64,000 nucleotides of DNA from Plantago ovata (lineage: Eukaryota > Streptophyta > Magnoliopsida > Lamiales > Plantaginaceae), in assembly GCA_028274465.1 (NCBI GenBank), contig CM051457.1, positions 69,910,496 to 69,974,495 on the forward strand. The letters are read 5' to 3'. The position numbers and the translations under genes are program-made. This document shows positions 37,901-48,999 of this stretch, one piece after another (the stretch's first letter is position 1; each line of letters opens with the position of its first letter). The notes beneath the pieces are model-generated. The model had not been told where the DNA came from and searched no databases. It saw nothing but the letters and a program-made list of their open reading frames with translations.

Positions 37901-38326
37901 CGAAAAAGTACCTCTGGAAGTTGTCAGTTTATAGGTACAATATTAATTTCATGGTTCAGCAAGAAGAAAACTTGTGTGGCCAATTCATCCACTGAATCTG
38001 AATACATTGCGGCTGGTTGTTGTACTGCTCAAATCCTATGGATTCAACAACAACTAAGAGATTTTGGTATTTTTGCAAAGAAAACACCAATCTTTTGCGA
38101 TAATACAAGTGTTATTGCTATCACGCAAAATCCTAAGTTTCACTCAAGGACAAAACACATTGATATTAGACACCATTTCATTAGAGATCATGTGGAAAAG
38201 GGAGACATTGAGGTTGTAAAGATAGGTACTGATGATCAACTTGCTGACATCTTTACAAAGCCCCTTCCAGGTAATAGGTTCGCAATGCTAAGGTATAACC
38301 TTGGATTGATTGAACTACCTCAATAA
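34939..38326 (+). pseudogene. pol: SIRE-like Copia protease, integrase, RT and RNase H
   Basis: Protease: WYFDNGCGKHMTG (about 34990), where the usual D-S-G is D-N-G. Gag-pre-integrase: WHKQTSH...CVACQQGKQ. Integrase core: HIDLFESSSTSYAG, IIRTDHGSEFV (35755), QQNGVVERKNRTLKEAARTM (35850-35910), giving the D-D-E set. [12 protein letters not shown] then TAG at 37011 where the other copy has Gln, [26 protein letters not shown] and catalytic IYVDDIILG (about 37375). RNase H: STESEYIAAGCCTAQILWI, SRTKHIDIRHHFIRDHVEKG, DIFTKPLPGNRF. Frame losses near 35993-36216 and a 1-base loss near 37829. Otherwise mostly one frame. Confidence 0.93.
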
Positions 38327-39262
38327 AAAGGGTAAATTTGATTGGATTGCTGAAACGGGCATTCAGCAAGCCAACAGTTGCTTAAAGATTTAATTATCCA
38401 TTGAAAGTCCCTTTTTACTTGGTTCTACTAAGAGATGGTTGTACACAAAAGTGTTTGCTGAAACAGGCATTCAGCAAGAAAATCCTTCAAATTGGGTATT
38501 AGTTAGGAAACTTGGTCACTTGCTGAAACGGGTATTCAGAATTCAGACAATCAAGGATACTGAAACATGTATTCAAGTATCAAAGGATATATTTGAGGAA
38601 CTCAGCAAAGAGCAAGATTGTTTTCACTAAAGAAGAACTTACCTAAAATATCTCACTATAAAAGGGATTTGCTGAGACGGGAACTCGGGAACATCTTCGA
38701 CCTAAAGAAAAATGAGATATTTGATTAAGGGGGTACTTTCAGCAATTACAAAGCTTGTTACTTATAAAGTAATTGCTAAAGTTAGAACGATTAAAATCGC
38801 TGAAAAGATTCTCTAATACTTCAGCAAGCTATCAGCTTCTAAGTAAAAGAGATAAAATCCCTTGATTCGAGGTAAAATCTAATGTGACGTTAATCATGGC
38901 ATAGATAAACTCGCTATTAATCATGACATGAAATGCAATCGTGGCCATTAATTTTAAAGCAGTTGATGATCCAACGGTTAATGTTATAAAGAGAAAACAA
39001 CGTCTGACGGTTTCGGGTTAGTGGACCACTACGCATTTAATGCAAAGGCTCCACTAACTCATTGTATCTCTGTTTTACCCTTGCTGAAAACTCAAAACCA
39101 TTGAGTTTCTCATACAACAGAGATACTATATAAATGATGAGTTAGAGAAAGACAAAATTCTTTAACTCCACATTTCCATTCTCTGCAAAATTTCTCTAGC
39201 CTGTGCTCTGAAACACTGTTGAGGAGATTAAAACCTTCTACAGTGATGTCAGAAATGAAAGA
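38327..39262 (+). other. Spacer after Copia pol with repeated stem-loops
   Basis: No supported coding. It contains repeated units TTGCTGAA-loop-TTCAGCAA at 38347-38369 (loop ACGGGCA) and 38455-38477 (loop ACAGGCA), a partial one at 38520-38540 and a weak one near 38667. The rest is AT-rich and ends at the start of the long third frame. Confidence 0.75.
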
Positions 39263-42200
39263 ATGAAGAGAGGAGAAATTGCTCCTATTACATGGAACAT
39301 GTTCACAAAGAGAAAACATCTTTGTCACTCTCTTGGACTAGTAGCCTTTCTACTCATAAAAGTCCTAGACTCCCAAGTCAATAGACCAAGTTGGCCTGAA
39401 ATGATGGCCATTGCTGATGCACATTTATGAGAACAAAAACGACATCAACTGGGCTAAATACATCTTCAACAAGTTAGTTGATTGTATTGTAAAGTTCAAA
39501 TTCAAGGTTGAAGACAATACTGTCTTGCCAATTTCCCTAGTGATGTATGGTCTGAAGATTTGTTACATCCTGGAACATTTCCAGATCAAGCTAAGAAACC
39601 CATTGACAATCAAAAATCCAGTATGCAATGTGGGAAGAGCTTTCTACAAACTAAAAGGCCCAAGGATGCTGACAAACAGTCCAAGAAAGCAACAGAGTCA
39701 AATGTTGCTGATACTGCTGCGGTTGCTGACACTAAGGCACCCAACAAGAAATCAAAGAAAAGAAAAGCTGATGATGATACTCAAACTACAGCTTCATCAG
39801 CTGATCCTGTCCCCAAGAAAGCCAGAAAAAAAACCTTCCCAAGGAAGAAAACGAGGGCTAGGAAGTCAGTTTCGATCGTTCATGAAATACAGGACGATGG
39901 TACAACAGTGGTTGCTGAAAAGCAAACCACTCCAATAGTTATTGTAGAAGCACCTACTAAAGCTTCTACAAATCCAATTAATTTGGATACATCTACTGAA
40001 GAAAGACCACAAGGCAGTGGAAATGAAATTCCTGCCATAGAAAGAATTGACGATGTCTACGTTGTAGATAACCTTGAGGATACAACACTTGAGCCATCAA
40101 GTGATATTGCTGCAGACCTAAGAAAGGCTGCACTTGCTGAAGATGTTGCTAACAAAGCAACAGAAGAAAAAGAGACAGTTGCTGAGACAACAACTAGTCA
40201 AAGAAAGAAAGTTGCTGAAACAACAACTATTGAAGAACCAGTTGCTGAGACTTCAATCCACAGTTTCCTGAAACTCACCATGAAGCATCATTCGACGACG
40301 CATCTCATGATGCTGAGAATGCAAGACCTAGTTCACCGGCCCAAGAAACTACTTCAATAGAAAAATCCAACTGGTACTGACTGATCTAAGCCAGCAAATG
40401 GACATGGAGATTGATTATAACTCCAACAAGTCAGTAGATCTTTTCATGACAAGTAGTGAACTAAGTGGTCTAGATGCTTCTGCTCAACCTGTCATCTCAG
40501 TGACAAGGGAGACTGCTGATAATACACAGCTTTCTCATTTAGAGCAAGCAAAGAAGTCTGCTGAACATTTGGCCCCAGATAATGAAGAAGCAAACAATGC
40601 TGAAAGGACTGAGTCACCACCTGTCATTCTTCAACAGGTAGTTAACTCAGAAATAGGCAAAACTTCTTCAACTGATACTTTATCATTAACTAATACTATT
40701 ATTTATTTACAAACTTCTCAAGATACAAGGCAGAAGATTGCTGAAACTTCTGCACCAGAATCTACAACTCCTGCTCAGCAGGTAGATGCAAATTTTGGTA
40801 ATTTTACTAAGTTCAAAAACGTAGTACTTGTATCTAACAAAGTGTTATTTCAGGATGAACAAAACAAGGAAGCTACTACAGCTCCTGTTGAATTGGAAGT
40901 AGTTCCTGCACAGCCAAGTGCGCAACATGAGCTTGCTGAGAACCAACAGGTATTTCATGATACAGTTGTAGACTCTCAAACTACTTTCTAAAACATTCCT
41001 GAAACTAACATTGTTTTTATTCAGGCTCAAAAGGAGATAAAAGAAACAATTCTCATCACAGAAGTCCATGAAGTTAGTTTAGATGAACTCTACTCAAACT
41101 TCAAAGGAAATACTTTGACCATAGTTTCTAAGTCTATCAGCAACTGGCAAAGATACAGAAGAATGGACTTCTCAAATCTTCACATCCATCTCTCCAATGA
41201 AAAGAAGAGAAACTCTCTCATCAAGCTTGAGACTTTCATTCACTCTATCCTTCCTGAAGAGCTATCATATTCTCAGCAAATGAATGCTAATTTGGTTGTC
41301 ACAATCAGAGAGAATATGAAAGCAAAGTTCAAGAGTTCCTCTCCAGCTGAATAAGCTGTGATGCTCAAAGGCTCCTTTGTGCCAGTGGTGGCTGATCCCC
41401 ACAAAATCAATGAGGGAGAAGAGGTAACAAGTCAAGCTATGTACAAACATCTTGAGATGGTTATTCTAACTGATGATGATGAAAAAGAGGAGGATGAGAA
41501 TGTCCCAGAAGATTCTAGTGATGAAGAATCAAAAGATTAAAGGATAGTTAGGATGAAGATGATGACAATCAAGGTCTTGGTCCAGATGCTGGTGGAGAGA
41601 AATTGTCAGCTGCTGATCAAGAAGATCAAGCACATGCTGAAGAAGCTGAGCAACCTCCCAGCAAGCAACAGAATTTTGCTTCAACTACTGCTGACCAATC
41701 CAATCCAGCAACTGAACAAGTTGTTGAGACTGAAGAAGAATATGCCAGAAAGCGGGCTGAAATGCCTAAAGGAAAAGCAAAGCTTTCTGATGCCGAGACA
41801 ATTTTGCTCGAAGCTCATGTCACTGATCCAAACCTCGATGAAGATTATCAAAGAGCAATGAAGAATAGTCTACAGATTCATGTGGCTAGCACACAACACT
41901 TAGATATTGCTCAATCTTAAGGAGTGAAACACTTGGAAGAATCCTCCCTTCCACCTAATGCTGGTGAAACTCCAGTTGTTGAGTCTCTGATGAACGTGTG
42001 TTTTACACTTTCATTCGAGTATTTTTTCACCAATTTAGCTATCCTCTACGTTAATTTAGCTATATTTTAGTGCATTTTGTTAGAATAGTGTCATGTTTCC
42101 CTTTAGTTTGTATTTTACAGGTTTTTGGTGAAAAACGTGGTTTTCCGGGCAATTATATTGAAGAGACCGATGAATTGGTGTTCCGGGGATATTTTTGGAG

Positions 42201-42329
42201 TATCTAGAAGATTCCGGATAGGATTTGAAGTCTAGGGGTCGAGTCTGAAGGCTAAAAGGTCACTAGAAGGCAAAAACCGAGTCCGAAAAGGAAAAGAAAT
42301 CCAAAAATGCGTCGAAGGCCGGTTGGACT

Positions 42330-42432
42330 CCCGGGCGATTCGCCCGGGACGTGGGGCGGTTCGCCCCACACCAGGCGATTCGCCCGGTGTGTGGGGCGAC
42401 TCGCCCCACACCTTCCAAACCCCTATATATAG
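42330..42432 (+). promoter_or_regulatory. GC-palindrome array and TATA box
   Basis: Four GC-rich palindromes in about 83 bp. The first is CCCGGGCGATTCGCCCGGG (42330-42348), with 9-bp arms around one base; then GGGGCGGTTCGCCCC, GGCGATTCGCC and GGGGCGACTCGCCCC. CCTATATATAG follows about 10 bases later. The 3' LTR copy (about 49340-49444) has some mutations. Confidence 0.7.
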
Positions 42433-43053
42433 TTGCTAAGTTTTCTCCGTTTTTCATACTTTCTCAGACCTTTTTTCTCACCTTTCTCATTAGTTTTAGG
42501 GAGGAATTCTCCAGAGCCTGTTCTTGGGATTCTTAGCATAGGAGACACTTTTTCTTATCGTTTTGTAGCTTGTGAGATCGCGATTCTTCGGAGATTGACA
42601 ACCTTCGGTAACATTGTATCTCATAATTTTTTCTACTTTATATTTATTTATCTTTCAACATGTTTTCATTCGATCTTGCTATGATTTCTGTTGATTGCAT
42701 GACATCTATGAGTAGCTAAATTATCGTTGGTGATAGTATGTGATTTCTTAGCGAAGGGTTAATAATTATGCTGATGGCGATAAAGCGAATCAGACTTTGA
42801 GTTATTGCTTTATTTCTTTGATCTATCTAAGCCCTCTATCTTCGTAGTGTTGAATAATAACAGAACACACTGGACAATTCATGATCAAAGATCTCTATGC
42901 AAAACGATCGGGTACTTCATGCATGATTATTAACCTGCTATGCTTTGAATGATCATACTATCACTAACTTCCATTATCTTGATAAGAAAAACCTGTGCTA
43001 AGTAGTTTGTTGATTTTATAGTTTAAGTTAGATTAGATAAAGCTAGTTATAGT

Positions 43054-43075
43054 CCTTAGAGATCGACACTCGAGG
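43054..43075 (+). promoter_or_regulatory. U5 hairpin with CGACA loop
   Basis: CCTTAGAG, loop ATCGACA, CTCGAGG, about 105 bases before the LTR end. Equivalent structures are in Athila-1 and the B LTR. Confidence 0.55.
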
Positions 43076-43182
43076 TTATTTTACTGCTACACTACGGTTT
43101 TCGTTGTAGTTGTGAATTGCCTTTGGCTAAATACAAATTTATTTGATTAATTAGAATCTGACAAATTCCGGTTCAATCAAAT

Positions 43183-43200
43183 TGGCGCCGTTGCCGGGGA
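43183..43200 (+). promoter_or_regulatory. Primer-binding site, tRNA-Asp type
   Basis: TGGCGCCGTTGCCGGGGA, three bases after the LTR, is an exact complement of the plant tRNA-Asp 3' end. Confidence 0.93.
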
Positions 43201-43318
43201 CTATACTCATTTTTTCTGTTTAGCTTATTTATATTTTCAGCATTCATAGTTTTAGTAGTATTTATTTTTTCTATTTGATCTCTCTGATACTCCTTTCTTA
43301 GCTTGTTACAGATAGTGT

Positions 43319-45475
43319 ATGCGAAGTACACGATCTAGGGGAACACCGCTTGCTGATCCAATCGCTGAAATCGACAGAGTCTACCACCAAAGAAGGCGAC
43401 TACTTCGAAGACGTGAACTAGAGGAAATAGAGGATACCGATTTCTCTGAATCTCTACATAGTCTTTTCAAGGAAATAGACGGAATGGCAGAAGCTAGACC
43501 ACTGAAAGCATGGGTTCAACCCTCCAAGGATCGTATGAGGGGACCGGCGATTGTTCTTTCGTCTGCAACTCGAAATCTGGAAATAAAGAACCACGGATTC
43601 CAACAACTTCCAAGGTTCTATGGCTTAGCAAGGGAAGATGTGATGGGGTACTTGCACGATATCGATGATTTCGTCAACCAACTCCCACGACCCGGAGCTG
43701 AAATAACAACGGATGAGTTGAGAATGAAGGTTTTGCTATGGGGCTTGGCAACAGAGCCAAGTCGTGGTTGAGTTCTCTACCGGCGGGATCGTTGGACACT
43801 TGGGAGAAGGTTTTTTCAGCTTTCATGGAGAAATACTTCCCTCACACCTTGACTACCGCGCTTAAGGCGCAAATCACTGGGTTCAAACAAGACTATGATG
43901 AGACCATCTACACCGCGTTTGAGAGGTTCCAAGACCTCATGAACAAGTGCCCTCACCATGGTTTTGAGCTTTCGGATCTTGTCCAACACTTACAATGGAC
44001 TGACCTTTGAAAACCAACAAGTGGTGGATTTCCAATGCCATGGCAATATTTGAGAGGAAACCGCGGAAGCCGTCTGGGCGGTTTTCGAAAGGCTTGCTAA
44101 GGGTTCGCAATTCAAAGATCCAAGAGCAATGGTTAGGAGACGTGGACCTGAAGCTCCACCTATTCAAGAGGCCCCTATGTATGGGGGGAATGGGGATCGA
44201 TTCGAGTGCTTGACCAACGAGTTGAAACAAGTCCTCAAGAACTCCGCAGGAACAGCTATGTCAAACGAAGTTTGCCGAATATGCAAGAACTATGGGCATG
44301 GAGCTCATATGTGTAGATCGGAGCTTGCCTATGATGATGGCAATTGGGTTCAAGGAGACGAAGAGGAAGCCTTTGCTGCGGAATTTGGTACTCAAGAAGC
44401 TAGCTACGGACAAGATGGTAGGAATCCTCGAGGTGGATTTTGGAGAAGAGGGTTCCGGAAAAATCAAGGATATGCACCGGCTAGCCAAACTTATGGCCCT
44501 AACCAAGACCGTAGTAGGCTTAACTATGGTAATGATCACTACGAAAATCCCGCTCCGAAAGAGCAACCGAAGTCGAAGACAGCTCTACTCATGGAAAACT
44601 TGCAAAAACTGGTTGATCACACCCAAGATTTTCTTAAGCGTTATGAAGAAGATTCTGAGAAGACTAGGGCGAGGCTTGATCGATTGGAAGAGAGCACTAG
44701 GCTTGCCCATCAAAAGATGCAAGAGTTGATTGACCGAGGAGCAAGTAGGGAGCAAGGGAAGCTGCCTAGCAACACTGAGAAGTCGATGTCCATTACCTTG
44801 GTGGGTGATCTTCCTGTTGAAATCACCATCAAGAAGGTTGCTAAGTGTGAGCATTGCAAGGATGAAGAACCCCCACTAGCCAAGGAAGAAGAGAAGAACC
44901 TTGGTTCTGATGAGAGTGAAGAGGAGCAAGAGGATCCCGAGCCAATCCCTCAAAGTTTGGATGTTAAGGTCGGGATTGGTGTACTTGAAGATGTTCGTGC
45001 TACACTAGATACGGGATCTTACTCTAATGTGCTCCCAATGAATGTGTTTGAGAAGAGTAGCCTTGGAAAACTATCTGAGCATAAGGCTATTGTGCAATTG
45101 GCGGATGGATCCTTTGTGAGACCCGAAGGCGTTGTGAAGAACGTATTGGTTAAGATTGGTGAAGCTTCTGTGTACACCAATTTTGTAGTTATGCCGGCGT
45201 CTACACCTGGGATGGGGGATGTTGTTCTCTTGGGACGAACGTTCATGATTAAACTACGCTCCGTGATAGACATCTACCGAAGGACTTGCACCATTGAGGT
45301 GGATGGCAAGCGACATGTGTTGCGAGCCATATCTGATCCAAATATTCACTTCAATGCTTCTCACACTGTTAACTATTTTGGTCTTGCTATCTATGTTCAT
45401 TCTTATTCACAGGTTTGTGGCATGAGGAGGAGATCCATGAAGGGGAAGTCTAGTACCCTCAAGAAGAAGAGCTAG
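43319..45475 (+). pseudogene. gag: Divergent Athila-type Gag and aspartic protease
   Basis: Starts MRSTRSRGTPLADPIAEIDR at 43319. The Gag domain spans two frames (LPRFYGLAREDVMGYLHDID; then KSWLSSLPAGSLDTWEKVFS, FMEKYFPHTLTTALKAQITG, MNKCPHHGFELSDL), shifting at about 43740-43771 and again before 44129. The zinc knuckle CRICKNYGHGAHMC fits CX2CX4HX4C. A coiled-coil stretch (44580-44740) follows, then a protease core with intact D-T-G (VRATLDTGSYSNVLPMNVFE, about 45000) and VVLLGRTFMI. The 448-codon part from 44129 to the stop at 45475 is open throughout. Gag shares only the general fold and CPHH motif with Athila-1. The frame ends in a basic tail (KGKSSTLKKKS). Confidence 0.9.
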
Positions 45476-45756
45476 AGCAAGAAGAAGTCGAGTCTAAGAC
45501 TATAAACAATGGCGCTATCCGGGAGGCAACCCGGAGTTTTTATCGCTCTTTTACCGCTTTATTGCATGCATTCATTCATTGAACAATTTGCTTTTCTTAT
45601 GTGCATTTGTCCGTCTCTGTGTTGTTTGTGCTTATGTTTATGTTTGAGTGAACTTTTTCGAGTGGTTTTATGAGTAAAATGGTTTTCGGGGATTAAAAAC
45701 TGAGTTTTTTCGAAAACATTCGTCTCCTTACCTCTGAAGGTGGGGCGAATCGCCCC

Positions 45757-45812
45757 CGAATCGCCCCCCACGTCTAGAGAGCGCGGGCTCTCTAGACGTG
45801 GGGGGCGATTCG
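45757..45812 (+). other. Perfect 26-bp hairpin with GCGG tetraloop
   Basis: Arms 45757-45782 and 45787-45812 are exact reverse complements. They join GC palindrome words (CGAATCGCCCCCC) to CACGTCTAGAGAGC. Further GGGGCGAATTCGCC and GGGGCGACTCGCCCC palindromes follow to 45865. Confidence 0.9.
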
Positions 45813-46602
45813 CCCCACATGTGGGGCGAATTCGCCGCACCACACACGGGGCGACTCGCCCCGTAGTTCCAGAAAGATAAAAACGGGAGACAACCCCCTA
45901 TTTCCTCATTTTCTCCTCCTTTTCACTCTCTTACTCCCAAAAATCAGAAAAAATTGAAAATTCTTCAATCTTTCATAAAACTTTCAATCTTCCATCAAAT
46001 TTTGTGTTCTTTAGCTTCAATCGAAGCCCATTACGTGCTCTTTCGTTTCATCCAAACAATTTTCACACTAGTGCATACGTTTTCCAGATCTGAGGTATCT
46101 TCACATGAATCCTAATTTTTCAAATTTGGGGGTTTTCTGATTTATGCTTCATTTAGGCTAATATGATGTTTGGTTGGTTGTTTGTGTGATTAGAAATGTT
46201 ATTCACTATCAATAGCATGTTCAATTATGCTTGGTTTGTTGGTTTGAGAATTTTGCTAATAGATGTCTATATCTCGTCATGGAATGTTTCTTTTCCTTCC
46301 ATTCCGTACATATGATTGTATTTACTGATGTGATAATGATGGACATGATGGTAGAATGCATAATTGATGAGTTTGAGGATTTTTGATGCTAGAATTTTCT
46401 CTACTATGGTAAGAATTGAGCCTTATGATTTAAGGCTATTGGTTGTCTAGCACGAGCATAATGTGGTATGTACATGTCGAAGTTATTTTAGTGTGTTGCA
46501 TGATTGGTAGCTACATTAGACATGGAGGATTTTGAGGAGTTCGATTGTTGATTATCACTCGTAAATTTCACTCTTACATTTGCATATGCATAAATCTGTT
46601 TT

Positions 46603-47046
46603 GTGTCATACGAGGTACTAATTGCTGTTTGTAGGAACAATGCCACACGGGGAGAGGAGCACTTCCATTTGGCTACAATGAGGTATTGGAGGCGGATCGA
46701 TCACAACCATGTCAAGGAGAGTGATCTCGTTAGAGGTGCGTTCAAGCCATGGGCTTTTGCAACAACGTCGCGGTTTATCCATAAGGAGGAACGAGAACCC
46801 GCAAGGAGTCAGCACTCTTATGTCTATTCACATACCACCGAAGGGATTGAAACCAATATTATGACAGAAGTCTGTCACAAGGACTGCAAGGTTCGAGTGA
46901 ATAGGAAGGTACCGGGGCGGCCTCACCACAACGGATTCAGTCTTGAGTCAACAGTGATGATGAAGTTCCGAATCGCTAACTTGATTCCAAAACATAATGA
47001 CATGGACACCCAGCCCCTCTTTGGGGTGCCCCTCGACTGCCTCTAA
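46603..47046 (+). CDS. Unrecognised 147-residue open frame in the 3' region
   Basis: Open from MSYEVLIAVCRNNATRGEEH to FGVPLDCL. Composition looks protein-like (for example YWRRIDHNHVKESDLVRGAF and HKDCKVRVNRKVPGRPHHNG), with no low-complexity bias. It has no counterpart that I can see in the 3' regions of Athila-1 or element B. I do not recognise the family. It could be a captured or eroded coding fragment, or a chance frame. Confidence 0.3.
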   Translation: MSYEVLIAVCRNNATRGEEHFHLATMRYWRRIDHNHVKESDLVRGAFKPWAFATTSRFIHKEEREPARSQHSYVYSHTTEGIETNIMTEVCHKDCKVRVNRKVPGRPHHNGFSLESTVMMKFRIANLIPKHNDMDTQPLFGVPLDCL

Positions 47047-48070
47047 AGGGAGCAACATATATATAGACATCGGGAGCATCAACCGTAGAGAATTTGGGCA
47101 ACATTGTGCAAAGAAGAAGAAGACCTTTGAGTATCCGAGCAGCTTACTGTAACTTCCATGTGGTGTAAAACGTTGGAGAGGGAGACTCTAAGAGCGCAGC
47201 TCTTTCCCCTTCAACAGTTCACAGGCTATTAGAGAGATACCGGATGGAAGATCCCATAACTGCAGCGGCTAATCTTGAGGATTCTCTTGGACAATGAAGA
47301 CACCGCAATTCTACTAGTGATGATGGTGGTGCCATGAATACTGATGGAGGAGTTGGTCCTATCCGGTCTATTAGTGGAACTACCACCACCACCACGAGTT
47401 CCGATGATCACCAATAAGGGCCCTCGAGCAATCGCAATACCTTACATCTAGCGTACTCAGCCGACCGAGGCCAAACCACGCGGTAACATCTAGTATCACA
47501 TCTTATTTTCTCATTTTCTTATTGCTAGGGACTAACTTTAAATTCATGAGGGGGGATGGGATTTAAGTGAACTAGTGTTGTTAGTTTGGAGCTTGGCATT
47601 GATAGGATGAGCACAGTACCTTGCATGATTATCCGTTTGCATTTAAATTCATTTGCACGTTTAACCCTTTCTTAGTATTTAGTTGCATACACTACATTCA
47701 TCCTAGGAAAGTCTTGCATGTTTTATGTGGAGTTTATTGCCAAATTTTTTGAACTTTTTTATTGGGTAGATTAACTAATTATGAAATTAATAATATGTTT
47801 CATCTCTATGAATGTGTTTGAGGTTTTTCTCGCTTGGCTTGTCACATTTATGTTTGAACTTAGTTAAACTTGGTAGTCTCGACATCACTTAGTGGTGTTT
47901 TCTCTACTGCGGTTCACGAAGGCCTTTATAATAGGATGATGCATGTTAGGATCTTATGGTTGTTTTCCCGAGTAATTATGTACCTAAGAGGCAACAAGTC
48001 TTCACCTTGCTTTGAGATTGCTAAATGCCTAGGAAGGAGGTAGTGTGAGATTGTGTGATCCTTTGTTGCA

Positions 48071-48091
48071 AACTATTCTTTCGAATAGGTT
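48071..48091 (+). other. Twin-hairpin motif, distal copy
   Basis: AACTATTC, loop TTTC, GAATAGGTT. The left arm has lost one C relative to the other copies. Followed by TGGGGAGGGG. Confidence 0.7.
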
Positions 48092-48182
48092 TGGGGAGGG
48101 GTTACGCTATCATTAGACTTGTTTTTCGATTTTTGAGTGTGTGTTGTGAGTTTATTTTCCTTTTTCGTAAATTTTGTACTTC

Positions 48183-48204
48183 AACCTATTCTTTCGAATA
48201 GGTT
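48183..48204 (+). other. Twin-hairpin motif, LTR-proximal copy
   Basis: Perfect 9-bp arms AACCTATTC and GAATAGGTT, loop TTTC, followed by TGGGGAGG. It lies about 112 bases from its partner. Confidence 0.8.
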
Positions 48205-48999
48205 TGGGGAGGTCGTTTGTGTGTCATTTTAATTTCTTTTTCGTGGTGCTACTGCTGGCTAAAAAAAAATATAAAAAAAAGAGAAAAAGAAACATTCCAG
48301 AATAAAGAAAAAAAGAAACTGGAAAAGAAAAAAAGAAAGAAAAAAACAAGAAAAGACTCCAAAAAAGCAAAGAAGGGTCCAAAAAAAGAGAGCCAAAAAG
48401 CAGTTTTAGCAAAGTGTTTGTCTCATTTTCAATTCTTGTAATGTTCGTAATCGAGTTGTAATTTTCTGTCTTTTGTTTTGTTTGAGTGTTATCTGTTCTA
48501 GACCACCCTCGTCCTGCCATTCGGGAAGTGGTGAATAGCTTAAGGCTTTGCTTGAGAGATGGGTAGAATAGGGGAGTGTTATCTTTTTTTGGGAACCCTC
48601 CTTGGTTTGATGAGAGCCAGTATTGGTTCGACCTCTTTGAGGAAAAGTCTTAACTTGGTGAACAGTAGTAAGTCCTCAGTTTCATAGGCACGGGACAACC
48701 ATTCGTATTTTAACATGTTTCATTACGTCGTCACTGACTAGGTCCAGGTAGAGAATGTTACGAGAGACTATCTTGTCTTGACATAAGTGCTTATGTGAAT
48801 GTGTATGAGTCAATCGAGGCATTCTTCAACCAATATCCATGTTATGATTTGTATGGTTTGTGCTCATATGTTTTTTGATAGATTCAATAGACTAGTTCAT
48901 TTGATTTGGCATGAGACTCCATTTTTTGTGTTGCATTTTTTTTGCATTAGAGTCTAGCTTAGTTGCTTGAGGACAAGCAAAGGTTCGGTTTGGGGAGTT

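Larger units (their letters stand above)
41988..43179 (+). repeat. 5' LTR of the gag-protease Athila element
   Basis: TGATGAACG...GGTTCAATCA. Order of elements: U3, GC-palindrome array (42330-42412), TATA (CCTATATATAG, 42422-42432), CCAGAGCCTGTTCT imperfect palindrome, U5 hairpin (43054-43075). Confidence 0.94.
45476..48999 (+). other. Long 3' non-coding region replacing pol
   Basis: 3.5 kb. It begins with GGGAGGCAACCCGGAG, a motif commonly seen after pol in Athila elements. Contains a perfect 26-bp hairpin (45757-45812), an unrecognised open frame (46603-47046), the twin hairpins (48071-48091, 48183-48204), an A-rich purine tract (48258-48400) and the polypurine tract at 48989-48999. From about 47.6 kb on it matches the 3' region of Athila-1 and of element B. 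Confidence 0.85.

Noticed and set aside
39110-39328. 72-codon minus-strand frame
   Set aside because: Overlaps the start of the Copia third frame on the plus strand and shows no motif.
42263-42536. Frames with repeated GANRPT or GRIAW-like peptides
   Set aside because: Translations of the GC palindrome array in the LTR, not protein-coding.
45740-45865. CRISPR-like palindromic repeats
   Set aside because: Repeats are themselves palindromes without unique spacers of constant size, and the DNA is plant nuclear retroelement sequence.
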